Positions 15,461 through 24,234 are shown, counted from the stretch's first letter. The stretch is 26,637 bases of DNA from Oscillospiraceae bacterium (GCA_016303235.1 JAEDMB010000007.1:1-26637); one strand, 5' to 3'. The notes: generated by a model not told the origin, from the sequence alone. Numbers and translations are program-made.

Positions 15461-17137
15461 TCAGAAAAGTCCGGAAATATTGCCATCATTGTCGCAGTCG
15501 ATTTTCATAGCTGAAGGAACTTTCGGAAGTCCGGGCATTGTGAGAATATCACCGGTGTATATTACAACAAATCCTGCACCTGATGATAATTTAGCATCAC
15601 GGACAGTAATTCTGAAATTTTCGGGCTTTCCGAGAAGTGACGGATTATCCGAAAGCGAATACTGTGTTTTTGCTATGCATACCGGAAGATGTCCGAATCC
15701 GAGCTTTTCTATTTCAGCAATTGACTTTTCAGCCTGTGCCGTATAATTTACACCGTCAGCACGGTAAATTTCCCTTGCAACAGTTTCGATTTTATCCTTA
15801 ATCGGCATATCCGTATCATATATCGGGCTGAACTGATTGTTTCCTGAACAGAGCTGTATTGTTTCGCATACTTTTTCTGCAAGGTCAGTACCGCCTGCAC
15901 CGCCCTTTGCGAATACTTCACACATCGAAACTTCAACGCCCATATCCGCACAGAATTTTTCAACAAACTTAACTTCATCATCAGTATCCGAACCGAATCT
16001 GTTTATAGCTACAACTACCGGAATATGATATTTATACATGTTCTCAATATGCGTTCTGAGATTTTCAATACCCTTTTCAAGTGCCGGAAGATTTTCGGAG
16101 CTTAATGCTGATTTCGGTACACCGCCATTATATTTCAATGCCCTGATAGTTGCCACCATTACAACGCATGACGGAGTAAGTCCGCCGTAACGGCATTTTA
16201 TATCAAAGAACTTTTCAGCACCCAAATCTGAACCGAATCCCGCCTCTGTAATGCAGTAGTCACCGAGCTTAAGAGCAAGCTTTGTAGCTCTTATTGAATT
16301 ACAGCCATGTGCGATATTTGCAAAAGGCCCTCCGTGAATAAGTGCCGGATTGTTTTCAAGTGTCTGAACGAGATTAGGCTTAAGAGCATCTTTTAAAAGT
16401 GCGGTCATAGCTCCGCAACAGCCGAGTTCCCTTGCAAAAACAGGTTCTCCGTCAAGATTATATGCTACAAGTATATTTTCAAGACGCTTTTTCAAATCCG
16501 CAAGACTTGTCGCAAGGCAGAGTATAGCCATAACTTCAGATGCAACAGTAATCTGGAATCCGTCCTCACGGGGTACTCCGTTTACTTTTCCGCCGAGACC
16601 TACTATAATATTTCTTAAAGCACGGTCATTCATATCGAGACAGCGTTTGAACATAATTCTTCTCTGGTCGATTTTAAGTGAATTACCTTGCTGAAGATGA
16701 TTGTCTATAACGGCACAGAGCAGATTATTAGCGGAAGTTATAGCATGCATATCTCCGGTAAAGTGAAGATTTATATCTTCCATAGGCACAACCTGAGAAT
16801 ATCCACCTCCGGCAGCACCGCCCTTGATTCCGAATACAGGCCCTAAAGACGGTTCACGGAGTGCAAGAACTGCTTTTTTGCCGATTTTAGCCATAGCTTC
16901 AGCAAGCCCGACACTTACGGTCGTTTTTCCCTCACCGGCAGGAGTAGGATTTATAGCTGTAACAAGTATAAGCTTTCCGTCCGGCTTTGATTCAAGCTTT
17001 GAATAAAGCGATTCCGAGAGCTTAGCCTTATAATGCCCGTAAGGCTCTAAATAATCGGAAGAAATCCCAAGATTTCCGGCAATTTCATCAATGCGTTTCA
17101 TCTCCGCATTCTGAGCGATTTCGATGTCTGATAACAT
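15461..17137 (-). CDS. fhs: formate-tetrahydrofolate ligase
   Basis: A 558-residue enzyme that makes 10-formyl-tetrahydrofolate from formate, ATP and THF, feeding one-carbon metabolism. The ATP loop TPAGEGKTTVSVGL, the stretch KGGAAGGGYSQVVPME and the GGPFANIAHGCNSI motif are diagnostic. The frame extends to 17167, but the start at 17137 (MLSDIEIAQNAEM) has GGAGG at the right distance and matches the family length of about 556. First gene of the fhs-tsaE-tsaB operon and divergent from the zinc operon. Confidence 0.96.
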   Translation of the reverse strand: MLSDIEIAQNAEMKRIDEIAGNLGISSDYLEPYGHYKAKLSESLYSKLESKPDGKLILVTAINPTPAGEGKTTVSVGLAEAMAKIGKKAVLALREPSLGPVFGIKGGAAGGGYSQVVPMEDINLHFTGDMHAITSANNLLCAVIDNHLQQGNSLKIDQRRIMFKRCLDMNDRALRNIIVGLGGKVNGVPREDGFQITVASEVMAILCLATSLADLKKRLENILVAYNLDGEPVFARELGCCGAMTALLKDALKPNLVQTLENNPALIHGGPFANIAHGCNSIRATKLALKLGDYCITEAGFGSDLGAEKFFDIKCRYGGLTPSCVVMVATIRALKYNGGVPKSALSSENLPALEKGIENLRTHIENMYKYHIPVVVAINRFGSDTDDEVKFVEKFCADMGVEVSMCEVFAKGGAGGTDLAEKVCETIQLCSGNNQFSPIYDTDMPIKDKIETVAREIYRADGVNYTAQAEKSIAEIEKLGFGHLPVCIAKTQYSLSDNPSLLGKPENFRITVRDAKLSSGAGFVVIYTGDILTMPGLPKVPSAMKIDCDNDGNISGLF

Positions 17138-17171
17138 AACAATACCTCCGGTAATTAATATTGACAATACT

Positions 17172-17200
17172 ATTATATCATCTTTTATTTATAAATGCAA
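17172..17200 (-). promoter_or_regulatory. promoter of fhs-tsaE-tsaB
   Basis: On the minus strand TTGCAT (17200-17195), a 17-base spacer, and TATAAT (17177-17172) preceded by TGA. It faces away from the zinc operon promoter 20 bases to its right. Confidence 0.75.
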
Positions 17201-17220
17201 GACAAATTCTCTGAAAAAGC

Positions 17221-17249
17221 TTGACATGACAAAAATAATATGCTAAAAT
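17221..17249 (+). promoter_or_regulatory. promoter of the zinc uptake operon
   Basis: A consensus TTGACA (17221-17226), a 17-base spacer, and TAAAAT (17244-17249) with TGC in front. Strong when not repressed. Confidence 0.85.
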
Positions 17250-17250
17250 T

Positions 17251-17275
17251 GAAAATGAAAATCGTTTTCATATTC
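17251..17275 (+). promoter_or_regulatory. Fur/Zur-type operator
   Basis: An imperfect 25-base dyad with a perfect core, ATGAAAA and TTTTCAT around a 3-base centre (17255-17271). Pairing is 10 of 12 over the full arms. It starts 2 bases after the -10 and covers the likely transcription start, where a repressor would block initiation. The AT-rich dyad fits Fur-family boxes, and the first gene downstream encodes a Fur-family protein. Confidence 0.7.
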
Positions 17276-17289
17276 GGAGTGATGAAAAA

Positions 17290-17703
17290 ATGTACAATAC
17301 AAGACAAAAGGAAATTCTTTTAAAATTTCTCCGTGAAAATTCATCGGAGCATATAACAGTTCAGAAAATATGCAATTTTATGAATAATGCAGGAACTCCC
17401 ATGGGTACGGCTACCGTATACCGTCAGCTCGACAAGCTTGTTGAACAGGGATTTGTCAGAAAATATCTTCTTGACGGACGTTCCGGAGCTTGCTATCAGT
17501 ATACAGGCAATAACGGAAAATGCTGTGAACATTATCATCTGAAATGCACTTCATGCGGAAAGCTTATTCATCTTGACTGCAATTTTCTGAATGATATAAA
17601 CAAGCATATTCTTGAACATCACGGATTTGTTGTTGACAATTCAAAAACTGTATTTTACGGTCAGTGCAGTGACTGTCTGAAAGGAGATAATAAAAATAAA
17701 TGA
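17290..17703 (+). CDS. zur: Fur-family metalloregulator, probably Zur
   Basis: A 137-residue Fur-family repressor. The winged helix (about 4-70) includes TPMGTATVYRQLDKLVEQG, the usual recognition-helix pattern. The dimer domain has CCEHYHLKCTSC (78-89) and CSDC (126-129); the two CxxC pairs form the structural zinc site. GGAG lies 10 bases before ATG 17290. Its TGA overlaps the start of znuA (ATGA), and the rest of the operon is a zinc importer, so zinc is the likely signal. It would use zinc as corepressor and repress its own operon through the dyad at 17251-17275. Fur or PerR cannot be excluded from sequence alone. Confidence 0.88.
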   Translation: MYNTRQKEILLKFLRENSSEHITVQKICNFMNNAGTPMGTATVYRQLDKLVEQGFVRKYLLDGRSGACYQYTGNNGKCCEHYHLKCTSCGKLIHLDCNFLNDINKHILEHHGFVVDNSKTVFYGQCSDCLKGDNKNK

Positions 17704-18713
17704 GAAAAAAAGCATTGCTGACAGCAGTCATGCTCTGTTTGTCAGTATTTACAGGCTGTACTCAGGCCAATGCAGATTACGTCAAAGATGACGAATTATC
17801 CATAGTAACGACATGCTTTCCGCCTTACGATTTCGCAAGGGCAGTAAAAGGAAATTCCGATAATATAACAATGCTTTTATGTGCAGGAGCAGAGGCACAT
17901 TCCTATGAACCCACTCCGCTTGATATACTGAAAATACAGCAGTGCGATGTTTTTATATATATCGGCGGTGAAGGTGAAGTATGGGCAGATGAAATTCTTG
18001 AATCTATGGATACTTCTGATAAATATATCCTCAAGCTTTCCGACTATGCGGAACTTCTTGACGAAATTGATATTCCCGGAGCAAATTCAGCTCATGAACA
18101 TCATCACCATCATCACGATGAACATGAGGAAGATGAACATGAACACGAAGAAGAACATGAAGAAGATGAGGAAGAACATGAATGTGAATTTGATGAACAT
18201 ATCTGGACTTCCCCCGAAAATGCCGTGAGTATGGTTCAGGCTGTATGCGATACCTTATGCATTGCCGATTCTGAAAAATCAGACGAATACAAAGCCAATA
18301 CGGAAAAATATACATATAAAATTCAAAAGCTTGACTGCGATTTCAAAGAAATGATTTCAGAAGCTCCAAATAATCTCATAGTAATGGGAGACAGATTTCC
18401 TTTCAGATACCTTGCAGACGAATACGGTCTTGAATACTATTCCGCATTCAGCGGTTGCAGTTCAGAAACTGAACCGGGAGTTTATACAATGGCTTTTCTT
18501 ATTGACAGGATTCTTGAAAACAATGTGAAAAATATTTTCTGCCTTGAATTTTCAACAAGAAAAATTGCGGAAAAGCTTTCCGATGCAACAGGTACGGAAA
18601 TTCTCACATTACATTCCTGCAATAACGTATCAAAGGAAGATTTCAAAAATAATGTCACATACATAGATTTGATGTATCAGAATTTAAACAGCTTAAAGGA
18701 GGCTTTATATTAA
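17700..18713 (+). CDS. znuA: zinc ABC transporter substrate-binding lipoprotein
   Basis: A 337-residue cluster A-I metal-binding protein. The lipobox is FTGC with lipidation at Cys20. A long His/Glu/Asp-rich loop (about 131-167) contains a run of six His and many EHE repeats, as in zinc- rather than manganese-specific proteins, and probably scavenges Zn2+. Likely zinc ligands are His67 in GAEAHSYEPTP and His167 in DEHIWTSPENA. Where many relatives have the third His, this one has Asp231 in DRFPFRYLADEYGL, which I recall as usual for a clostridial subgroup. It overlaps zur by 4 bases and znuC by 1 base. No separate promoter. Confidence 0.93.
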   Translation: MRKKALLTAVMLCLSVFTGCTQANADYVKDDELSIVTTCFPPYDFARAVKGNSDNITMLLCAGAEAHSYEPTPLDILKIQQCDVFIYIGGEGEVWADEILESMDTSDKYILKLSDYAELLDEIDIPGANSAHEHHHHHHDEHEEDEHEHEEEHEEDEEEHECEFDEHIWTSPENAVSMVQAVCDTLCIADSEKSDEYKANTEKYTYKIQKLDCDFKEMISEAPNNLIVMGDRFPFRYLADEYGLEYYSAFSGCSSETEPGVYTMAFLIDRILENNVKNIFCLEFSTRKIAEKLSDATGTEILTLHSCNNVSKEDFKNNVTYIDLMYQNLNSLKEALY

Positions 18714-19411
18714 TGAGTAAAACGCTTATTTCATGTAAATCCATATCCGCAAGCTATGACGGCATGAACGTCCTCAGAGACCTGACATTTTCAGTCAATG
18801 AGGGCGATTATCTCTGTATAGTAGGCGAAAACGGTTCGGGAAAAAGTACGCTTATAAAATGCCTTTTAGGTATAAAGCAAGTAGATTCCGGCGAAATAAT
18901 AATGGGAGATGGTCTTAAGCAGACTGATATAGGATACTTACCGCAACAGACCGTATTGCAGAAAGGATTTCCCGCAACAGTCGGTGAGGTCGTACTTTCG
19001 GGCTGTCTCAACAGCAGAGGTTACCACCCTTTTTTTACGTCAAAGGAAAAAAAGAGAGCCTCCGAAAGTATGGAAAAACTCGGCATATCTGATTTGAAAT
19101 CACGTTCATATCGTGAACTTTCGGGAGGTCAGCAACAAAGAGTACTTCTTGCAAGAGCTTTATGTTCTGCTAAAAAAATGATACTTCTTGATGAACCTGT
19201 TACAGCTCTTGACCCTCTCGCATCATCGGAATTATATTCTGTTATATCGGAACTGAATCAGAAATATAACATAGCTGTTATAATGGTATCTCACGATATT
19301 CAGAACTCTGTCGGAAGTGCATCACATGTTCTTCATTTAAGAAAAGACGGTTATTTTTTCGGAACTTCTTCCGAATATTCTGATTCGGAATCCGAAAGCA
19401 AATTCATATAG
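18713..19411 (+). CDS. znuC: zinc ABC transporter ATP-binding protein
   Basis: A 232-residue ABC ATPase. Walker A GENGSGKST (38-46), signature LSGGQQQR (136-143), Walker B MILLDEP (156-162) and the switch His194 in VSHD are all intact. AAAGGAGG at 18695-18702 lies inside the end of znuA, and the ATG shares a base with the znuA stop (TAATG). Its neighbours identify it as the motor of the zinc importer. Confidence 0.95.
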   Translation: MSKTLISCKSISASYDGMNVLRDLTFSVNEGDYLCIVGENGSGKSTLIKCLLGIKQVDSGEIIMGDGLKQTDIGYLPQQTVLQKGFPATVGEVVLSGCLNSRGYHPFFTSKEKKRASESMEKLGISDLKSRSYRELSGGQQQRVLLARALCSAKKMILLDEPVTALDPLASSELYSVISELNQKYNIAVIMVSHDIQNSVGSASHVLHLRKDGYFFGTSSEYSDSESESKFI

Positions 19412-19422
19412 GAGATTATAAA

Positions 19423-20247
19423 ATGAACGAAAATTTAAAGCTTATGCTTGAACCCGAATTTTTCAGAGCGATAATTCTTCCGGCACTTATAGGCGGTATT
19501 GCAGTAACAATATGTGCCTCACTTCTCGGAGTTACACTCGTACTTAAAAAATATTCAATGATTGGTGACGGTCTTTCGCATATAGGCTACGGAGCGTTAT
19601 CAATAGGCGCTGTAATGAATCTTGCTCCGCTTAAAATAGCCTTGCCGGTAGTAATTATATCGGCTTTTATACTGCTGAGGCTTAATGAAAACAGCAAACT
19701 GCATGGTGATTCCGCAATAGCACTTTTTTCTACAACTGCACTTGCAATAGGTATTCTTGTATCATCAAAGGCAGGTCTTACAAACGATGTCAGTCAGTAT
19801 ATGTTCGGAAGTATTCTTGCAATGAGTACCGAAGACGTAGTTATAAGCGTTGCGATGTCGGTTATAGTAATACTTGCGTTCATATTCCTTTACAACAGAA
19901 TTTTTGCCGTAACCTTTGACGAAAATTTTGCAAGAGCTACCGGAGTCAATTCCGGAATGTACAATATGATTTTTGCAGTTCTTACAGCAGTTACAGTAGT
20001 TCTCGGAATGATGATGATGGGTTCTCTTTTAATATCAAGCCTTATAGTTATCCCCTCTCTTACTGCAATGAGAGTATGCAGAAGTTTCAGAGGAGTTGTA
20101 ATAACATCGGCATTAATATCAGTTATCAGCTTTTTAATCGGAATTTTCATAGCTCTTTTGATGAATACAACTCCGGGGGCAAGCATTGTAATAGTAAATG
20201 CAGTATTTTTTGTGATATTTTCAGTAATCGGAAAATTCCGAAAATAA
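19423..20247 (+). CDS. znuB: zinc ABC transporter permease
   Basis: A 274-residue ABC-3 family permease with about eight membrane helices. Family markers include LVLKKYSMIGDGLSHIGYG and the MMMGSLLISSLIVIPSLTA region. AGGAG lies before the ATG, 11 bases after znuC. Last gene of the zur-znuACB operon, followed by a strong terminator. Confidence 0.95.
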   Translation: MNENLKLMLEPEFFRAIILPALIGGIAVTICASLLGVTLVLKKYSMIGDGLSHIGYGALSIGAVMNLAPLKIALPVVIISAFILLRLNENSKLHGDSAIALFSTTALAIGILVSSKAGLTNDVSQYMFGSILAMSTEDVVISVAMSVIVILAFIFLYNRIFAVTFDENFARATGVNSGMYNMIFAVLTAVTVVLGMMMMGSLLISSLIVIPSLTAMRVCRSFRGVVITSALISVISFLIGIFIALLMNTTPGASIVIVNAVFFVIFSVIGKFRK

Positions 20248-20251
20248 AATG

Positions 20252-20282
20252 CGGGCGACTTTAAAAGTCGCCCGTTTTTTTT
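20252..20282. terminator. terminator after the zinc operon
   Basis: CGGGCGACT (20252-20260) pairs with AGTCGCCCG (20266-20274), followed by eight Ts on the plus strand. On the minus strand an ATTTTATTTT tract follows, so it may also end the transcript of the small ORF at 20281-20400. Confidence 0.9.
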
Positions 20283-20400
20283 ACTTCTTTGCAACATAAA
20301 TTTTGACTTCATCGCTATCGGAATATTTCGGAATCCTTTTCTGAGAGGGCGGACAATAAATTTTTACAACTTCATTCTGAATACTGCTTAACTGCTCCAT
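20281..20400 (-). CDS. small protein, 39 residues, unknown
   Basis: An ORF with AAGGAG (20416-20411) 10 bases before its ATG and a terminator just after its TAA. The product starts MEQLSSIQNEVVKIYCPPS and ends EVKIYVAKK, so a VKIY element occurs twice, about 20 residues apart. It has one Cys, no signal peptide and no membrane helix. It lies 55 bases after the probable anti-sigma gene on the same strand and may be the third gene of that operon. A 9-bp inverted repeat flanks its Shine-Dalgarno sequence. No family recognised. Confidence 0.55.
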   Translation of the reverse strand: MEQLSSIQNEVVKIYCPPSQKRIPKYSDSDEVKIYVAKK

Positions 20401-20455
20401 AAAAATCAGACTCCTTCTGTTTTTATATATTATGTCACAAACAATCTGATTTTAT

Positions 20456-22240
20456 TCAGAATTGATAAATATTCGGCGGAAAATATATTTTTAGGTCAAC
20501 GCCCTGTATTCTATATTCGCAATTATCCTGAAAAACATCAAAATAAGCTTCTGCCTTATAATAATATTCAGTATCTCTTAAATCAAAATATGAATATATA
20601 TAATATTCTGTTTGATTATAATTATATAAATTTACAAAAGAAGCATATACGGACAATTCCCGCATATTATCGCTGTATTTAAAATTATTTTTGATATAGT
20701 CAAGAGCAGTCTGCATAGCAATTTTTGAAAATTCTGCATCAAATTCATTTATCTGCAAATCAAGAGAAGAAAGTTCTTTGTAAAGTTCATCTGTAGCCTC
20801 GCCGTTTTTTTCAAGTTCCGTAATCTGTGCCTTTAATATATCGCTTTTGGCTTGCAGTTCCGCAATTTTATCGGAGCTTTCGATTTGTTCCTTTATGAGA
20901 GCGTCAGCCTCATTTGAAACTGTTTCACTTTTCTGAATGAAATCAGTATCGTAATCATTCAGTTTCTGAATATTTTCCTGACTGAAAAACTTTATCATAT
21001 TATTTTCATATATTTCCGATGATGAAATATTATTTGAATATTCAGCAATTTTTATTATTCTTTCAAAAGAATTATCCTTAACGGGAATTTTTACTTCAAA
21101 GGTTCTCTGATTATTTATTATCTGACGTTCATAATTCGGAGACGCACTGCTTGAAGAACCATCATTCACATAAATATAATTGTCAAGGAATGTATCCTTT
21201 TGAGTCATACTCTCTGCGATATTTTCCCTTATGAAATAATTATCCTCCGCAACATCATCAAATCCTGTATGCTCATCATACTGATAAACAGTTTCGTTCC
21301 AGAGATTCTGAATATCATAAAATTCATAAAGCGAATTGTCAATAGTTTCATACTGTCCGCCAAAATTTAAAGCGTCTGAATTTGTATTCGGATTATATAT
21401 TGATACAATATCATAGTGCTTTATATCCTGATTAGTATCGGATTCATCAAACCAGAAAATTCCCGATGAAAGAAGATTGTAAACTTTTCCGGATTCCTGT
21501 TCCTTATACAGAAAATGATAATTTATTTCAAACATATTCTGCATATCATCAGCAGGAGGATAATAAAAATCACTGTAAGGCGATGGATTGACTACATTCT
21601 GCCATGTTATATTATACTGCGGAAAGAATGTCGCATTGTCTTTATCATCATTGCTGAATTTTGCTGTCGAATCGGTTATGCTGATTATATTTTCATCACA
21701 GTATTCGCCGAGATAGTGGACAAGATAAATCTGATTTGTTTCCGTTTTCTGACTTCCGACTGTGAATATTTTTGTATATACTCTTATTTTTGTATCTTCA
21801 TCTTCTTTGATTAGAGGACATTCCGCAAGAGGATTTATACAGCCTATATTCATCTGATATTCATCAAATGACAGGTCATAATAAATGTAGGTGAAATTTT
21901 CAAGCTCATAGTCAAGCTCGGATTTTATATCCGCAAAAGTATTATAATATTCGCCGTTATTCTGTTTCATCTGATAGAAAAATTCCTTGATATTGCTTTG
22001 CATAAATAAAAGCGAGCCGATAAAAATTGCAAATGCAACAGTGAGAACCGGTGCAAGCGGAAAACGTCTTCTGCCGGTAACATTTTCAAGACCGCTTTCC
22101 GAATAATATCCGTCCTCTGTAATGCCGTTATTTTCGGGAAAAGCCTTTTTTGCAATTCTGTCAAAGCAATTCACATTGTCTGAAAGTTCTGACATTTTAT
22201 CAGAAAGATTTTTTTCAAAATCCTTTTCAAAATTTTTCAT
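20456..22240 (-). CDS. probable membrane anti-sigma/sensor protein
   Basis: A 594-residue single-pass membrane protein. The cytoplasmic N-terminus (1-59) has a FEKNLSDKMSEL helix and a FDRIAKKAFPE segment. One membrane helix lies at about 61-80, and over 500 residues are outside. The outer part is rich in Asp, Asn and Tyr, with a Lys/Glu coiled coil at about 440-510 (IAELQAKSDILKAQITELEK). The start overlaps the sigma factor stop (ATGA), the usual arrangement of a sigma factor and its regulator. I see no clear zinc-binding anti-sigma HxxxCxxC motif and no known sensor domain. The anti-sigma role is inferred from position and topology. Confidence 0.65.
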   Translation of the reverse strand: MKNFEKDFEKNLSDKMSELSDNVNCFDRIAKKAFPENNGITEDGYYSESGLENVTGRRRFPLAPVLTVAFAIFIGSLLFMQSNIKEFFYQMKQNNGEYYNTFADIKSELDYELENFTYIYYDLSFDEYQMNIGCINPLAECPLIKEDEDTKIRVYTKIFTVGSQKTETNQIYLVHYLGEYCDENIISITDSTAKFSNDDKDNATFFPQYNITWQNVVNPSPYSDFYYPPADDMQNMFEINYHFLYKEQESGKVYNLLSSGIFWFDESDTNQDIKHYDIVSIYNPNTNSDALNFGGQYETIDNSLYEFYDIQNLWNETVYQYDEHTGFDDVAEDNYFIRENIAESMTQKDTFLDNYIYVNDGSSSSASPNYERQIINNQRTFEVKIPVKDNSFERIIKIAEYSNNISSSEIYENNMIKFFSQENIQKLNDYDTDFIQKSETVSNEADALIKEQIESSDKIAELQAKSDILKAQITELEKNGEATDELYKELSSLDLQINEFDAEFSKIAMQTALDYIKNNFKYSDNMRELSVYASFVNLYNYNQTEYYIYSYFDLRDTEYYYKAEAYFDVFQDNCEYRIQGVDLKIYFPPNIYQF

Positions 22241-22812
22241 TGCATTTCACCTGCTTTCTTACGCAATATATCCATTGCACGTTTATATCTCGACTTGACG
22301 GTTGATTCCGGAGAACGCATAATTTTAGCAATCTCCCTGAATGAAAGCTGATTACAGCATCGCATAACAACAATCTGACGCTGTTTGTCTGAAAGATTTT
22401 TCAGAAGCTGATTGATATAGATACTGTCCTCAACAGTTTTTTCAGCCTCTCCGTAAGCCTGAATGACATTACTGCAAGTCTCTTTTTTGTAACGGCGGTG
22501 AATTTCCATAGCACAGTTACGGGCTATTTTAAGAATAAAGCCTTTTCCGTCACCACCTGATTTTGAAAAGCGTTTAACCTGAGTAAGCCTCACGAATGTT
22601 TCCGCAACACAGTCCTCCGAAAGATGATAGTCGCCGAGAATACTGAAAGCAAGTGAAAAAACATCTTTCTTAAATGTATTGTAAAGTATTTCAAGGCTTT
22701 TCCGGTCAGTACGGCATTGTTCAATAAGTCTGTTGGTATCAATATCCGGATTTTCACGTATGATTTCTATTTCATCAGTTTCACCGAAAAGCAGTTCATT
22801 GCCTGCAATCAT
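22237..22812 (-). CDS. ECF-type RNA polymerase sigma factor
   Basis: A 191-residue sigma-70 family protein. Region 2 lies at about 38-110 (FSLAFSILGDYHLSEDCVAETFVRL, in two parts, then FILKIARNCAMEIHRRYKK). Region 4 lies at about 132-185 (LSDKQRQIVVMRCC, LSFREIAKIM, STVKSRYKRAMDILRKK), a typical helix-turn-helix. About 30 extra residues precede region 2. AAGGAG lies 9 bases before ATG 22812. It overlaps the membrane protein gene by 4 bases. The signal and regulon are unknown. Confidence 0.9.
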   Translation of the reverse strand: MIAGNELLFGETDEIEIIRENPDIDTNRLIEQCRTDRKSLEILYNTFKKDVFSLAFSILGDYHLSEDCVAETFVRLTQVKRFSKSGGDGKGFILKIARNCAMEIHRRYKKETCSNVIQAYGEAEKTVEDSIYINQLLKNLSDKQRQIVVMRCCNQLSFREIAKIMRSPESTVKSRYKRAMDILRKKAGEMQ

Positions 22813-22928
22813 AAAAAATCACTCCTTTTTTTCTGAAATTTTCTGACATTTTTAAAGGCTTTTAATATACAGTGATTTTAGCAGGCAAAAAAGACGAACT
22901 TTTTTGAAATTTTTCTGAAAAAATTTTT

Positions 22929-22954
22929 CGGGCGGAAATAAAAATTTCCGCCCG
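22929..22954 (-). terminator. terminator after metK
   Basis: CGGGCGGAAA (22929-22938) pairs with TTTCCGCCCG (22945-22954) with a 6-base loop, 8 bases after the metK stop. On the minus strand five As and then a T-run follow. Stem sequence resembles the terminator at 3712-3734. Confidence 0.8.
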
Positions 22955-22962
22955 TTGCGATT

Positions 22963-24147
22963 TTATTCTTCAATAGCCTTTGCAATAGCCTCTGTCATAT
23001 TTGTTTTTTCCCATGCAACACCCAAATCTTCACGTCCGAAATGACCGTATGATGCAAGCTGTCTGTACTGTGGCTTTCTGAGGTCAAGCATTTTGATAAT
23101 TGATTCCGGTCTGAGGTCAAATACTTTCTCCACTGCTTCGGCAAGCTTTTCGTCTGATACTTTACCTGTACCGAATGTATCAACTAAAATGGATACCGGT
23201 TCAGCAACTCCGATAGCATATGCAAGCTGTACTTCGCACTTTTCGGCAAAACCGCCGGCAACTATATTTTTAGCAATGTATCTTGAAACATATGCTCCGG
23301 AACGGTCAACCTTAGTCGGGTCTTTTCCGGAGAAAGCTCCACCGCCGTGACGTGAATATCCTCCGTATGTATCAACTATAATTTTTCTTCCTGTAAGACC
23401 GCTGTCACCCTGAGGGCCTCCTATTACAAATCTTCCTGTCGGATTTATATAATATTTTGTTTCGCTGTCAAGAAGTTCAGCAGGAATAACCGGCTTGATA
23501 ACATATTCGATAATATCATCACGGATTTTCTCTGATGTTATATCAGGTGCATGCTGTGAAGAAATTACAACGGCATCAACTCTCTTTGGCTTGCCGTTTT
23601 CATATTCAACAGTAACCTGTGACTTTCCGTCCGGACGGAGATAGCGGAGTGTACCGTTTTTGCGTACTTCGGCAAGTTTCATTGAAAGCTTGTGAGCAAG
23701 TGAAATCGGCATAGGCATAAGCTCCGGAGTTTCATTGCAGGCATATCCGAACATAATTCCCTGGTCGCCCGCACCGGTAGAAAATTCTGTTTCGGAATTG
23801 TTTTCCCTGTATTCAAGAGCCTCATCTACTCCCATAGCAATATCAGCTGACTGCTCATCTATTGAAGTAATAACGGAACATGTATGACCGTCAAATCCGA
23901 ATTTTGCACGGTCATATCCTATATCAACTACAACCTGACGGGCAATTTTAGGAATATCAACCTTTGCAGTTGTGGAAATTTCTCCCATACAGAGAATCAT
24001 TCCGGTAGTGCAGGCAGTTTCACATGCAACACGGGCATTTTTATCCTGTTCAAGAATTGCATCAAGAACGGCATCGGAAATCTGGTCACAAATTTTGTCG
24101 GGGTGACCTTCTGTAACTGATTCTGAAGTAAATAAAATTTTAGACAT
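22963..24147 (-). CDS. metK: S-adenosylmethionine synthase
   Basis: A 394-residue enzyme that makes SAM from methionine and ATP. Signature stretches are ESVTEGHPDKICDQISDAV (ATP site), GAGDQGIMFGYA and GGGAFSGKDPTKVDRS (phosphate and metal site). Length is normal. The frame stays open to 24267, but that part is the riboswitch expression platform. The start at 24147 (MSKILFTSE) has GGAGG a few bases upstream and the family N-terminus. Single-gene transcript controlled by the SAM-I riboswitch upstream. Confidence 0.97.
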   Translation of the reverse strand: MSKILFTSESVTEGHPDKICDQISDAVLDAILEQDKNARVACETACTTGMILCMGEISTTAKVDIPKIARQVVVDIGYDRAKFGFDGHTCSVITSIDEQSADIAMGVDEALEYRENNSETEFSTGAGDQGIMFGYACNETPELMPMPISLAHKLSMKLAEVRKNGTLRYLRPDGKSQVTVEYENGKPKRVDAVVISSQHAPDITSEKIRDDIIEYVIKPVIPAELLDSETKYYINPTGRFVIGGPQGDSGLTGRKIIVDTYGGYSRHGGGAFSGKDPTKVDRSGAYVSRYIAKNIVAGGFAEKCEVQLAYAIGVAEPVSILVDTFGTGKVSDEKLAEAVEKVFDLRPESIIKMLDLRKPQYRQLASYGHFGREDLGVAWEKTNMTEAIAKAIEE

Positions 24148-24186
24148 TAAAAAACCTCCGTTAAAAAATTTTTCTGACTTTATCAC

Positions 24187-24213
24187 AAAAAAAGCATACC
24201 GTTTCCGGTATGC
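24187..24213 (-). terminator. riboswitch-controlled terminator
   Basis: On the minus strand GCATACCG (24213-24206) pairs with CGGTATGC (24201-24194) around a 4-base loop, followed by seven Us (24193-24187). It lies between the aptamer and metK, as in SAM-I off-switches. Confidence 0.92.
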
Positions 24214-24234
24214 CGATGATTTTTTTAAAAAATC

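Noticed and set aside
17138..17167. Start of Fhs 10 codons upstream
   Set aside because: That stretch covers the Shine-Dalgarno sequence of the true start and lies just after the promoter -10.
18031..18315. Long antisense ORF opposite the znuA His-rich loop
   Set aside because: It is a shadow of the CAT/GAA-rich repeat codons and has no start signals.
18390..18392. Missing third His ligand in ZnuA (Asp231)
   Set aside because: The DRFPFRYL form is, from memory, normal for a Firmicutes subgroup of zinc-binding proteins.
22813..22928. Autoregulatory ECF promoter before the sigma factor
   Set aside because: A CGTC is present on the minus strand but no AAC-type -35 lies at the required 16-17 base distance.
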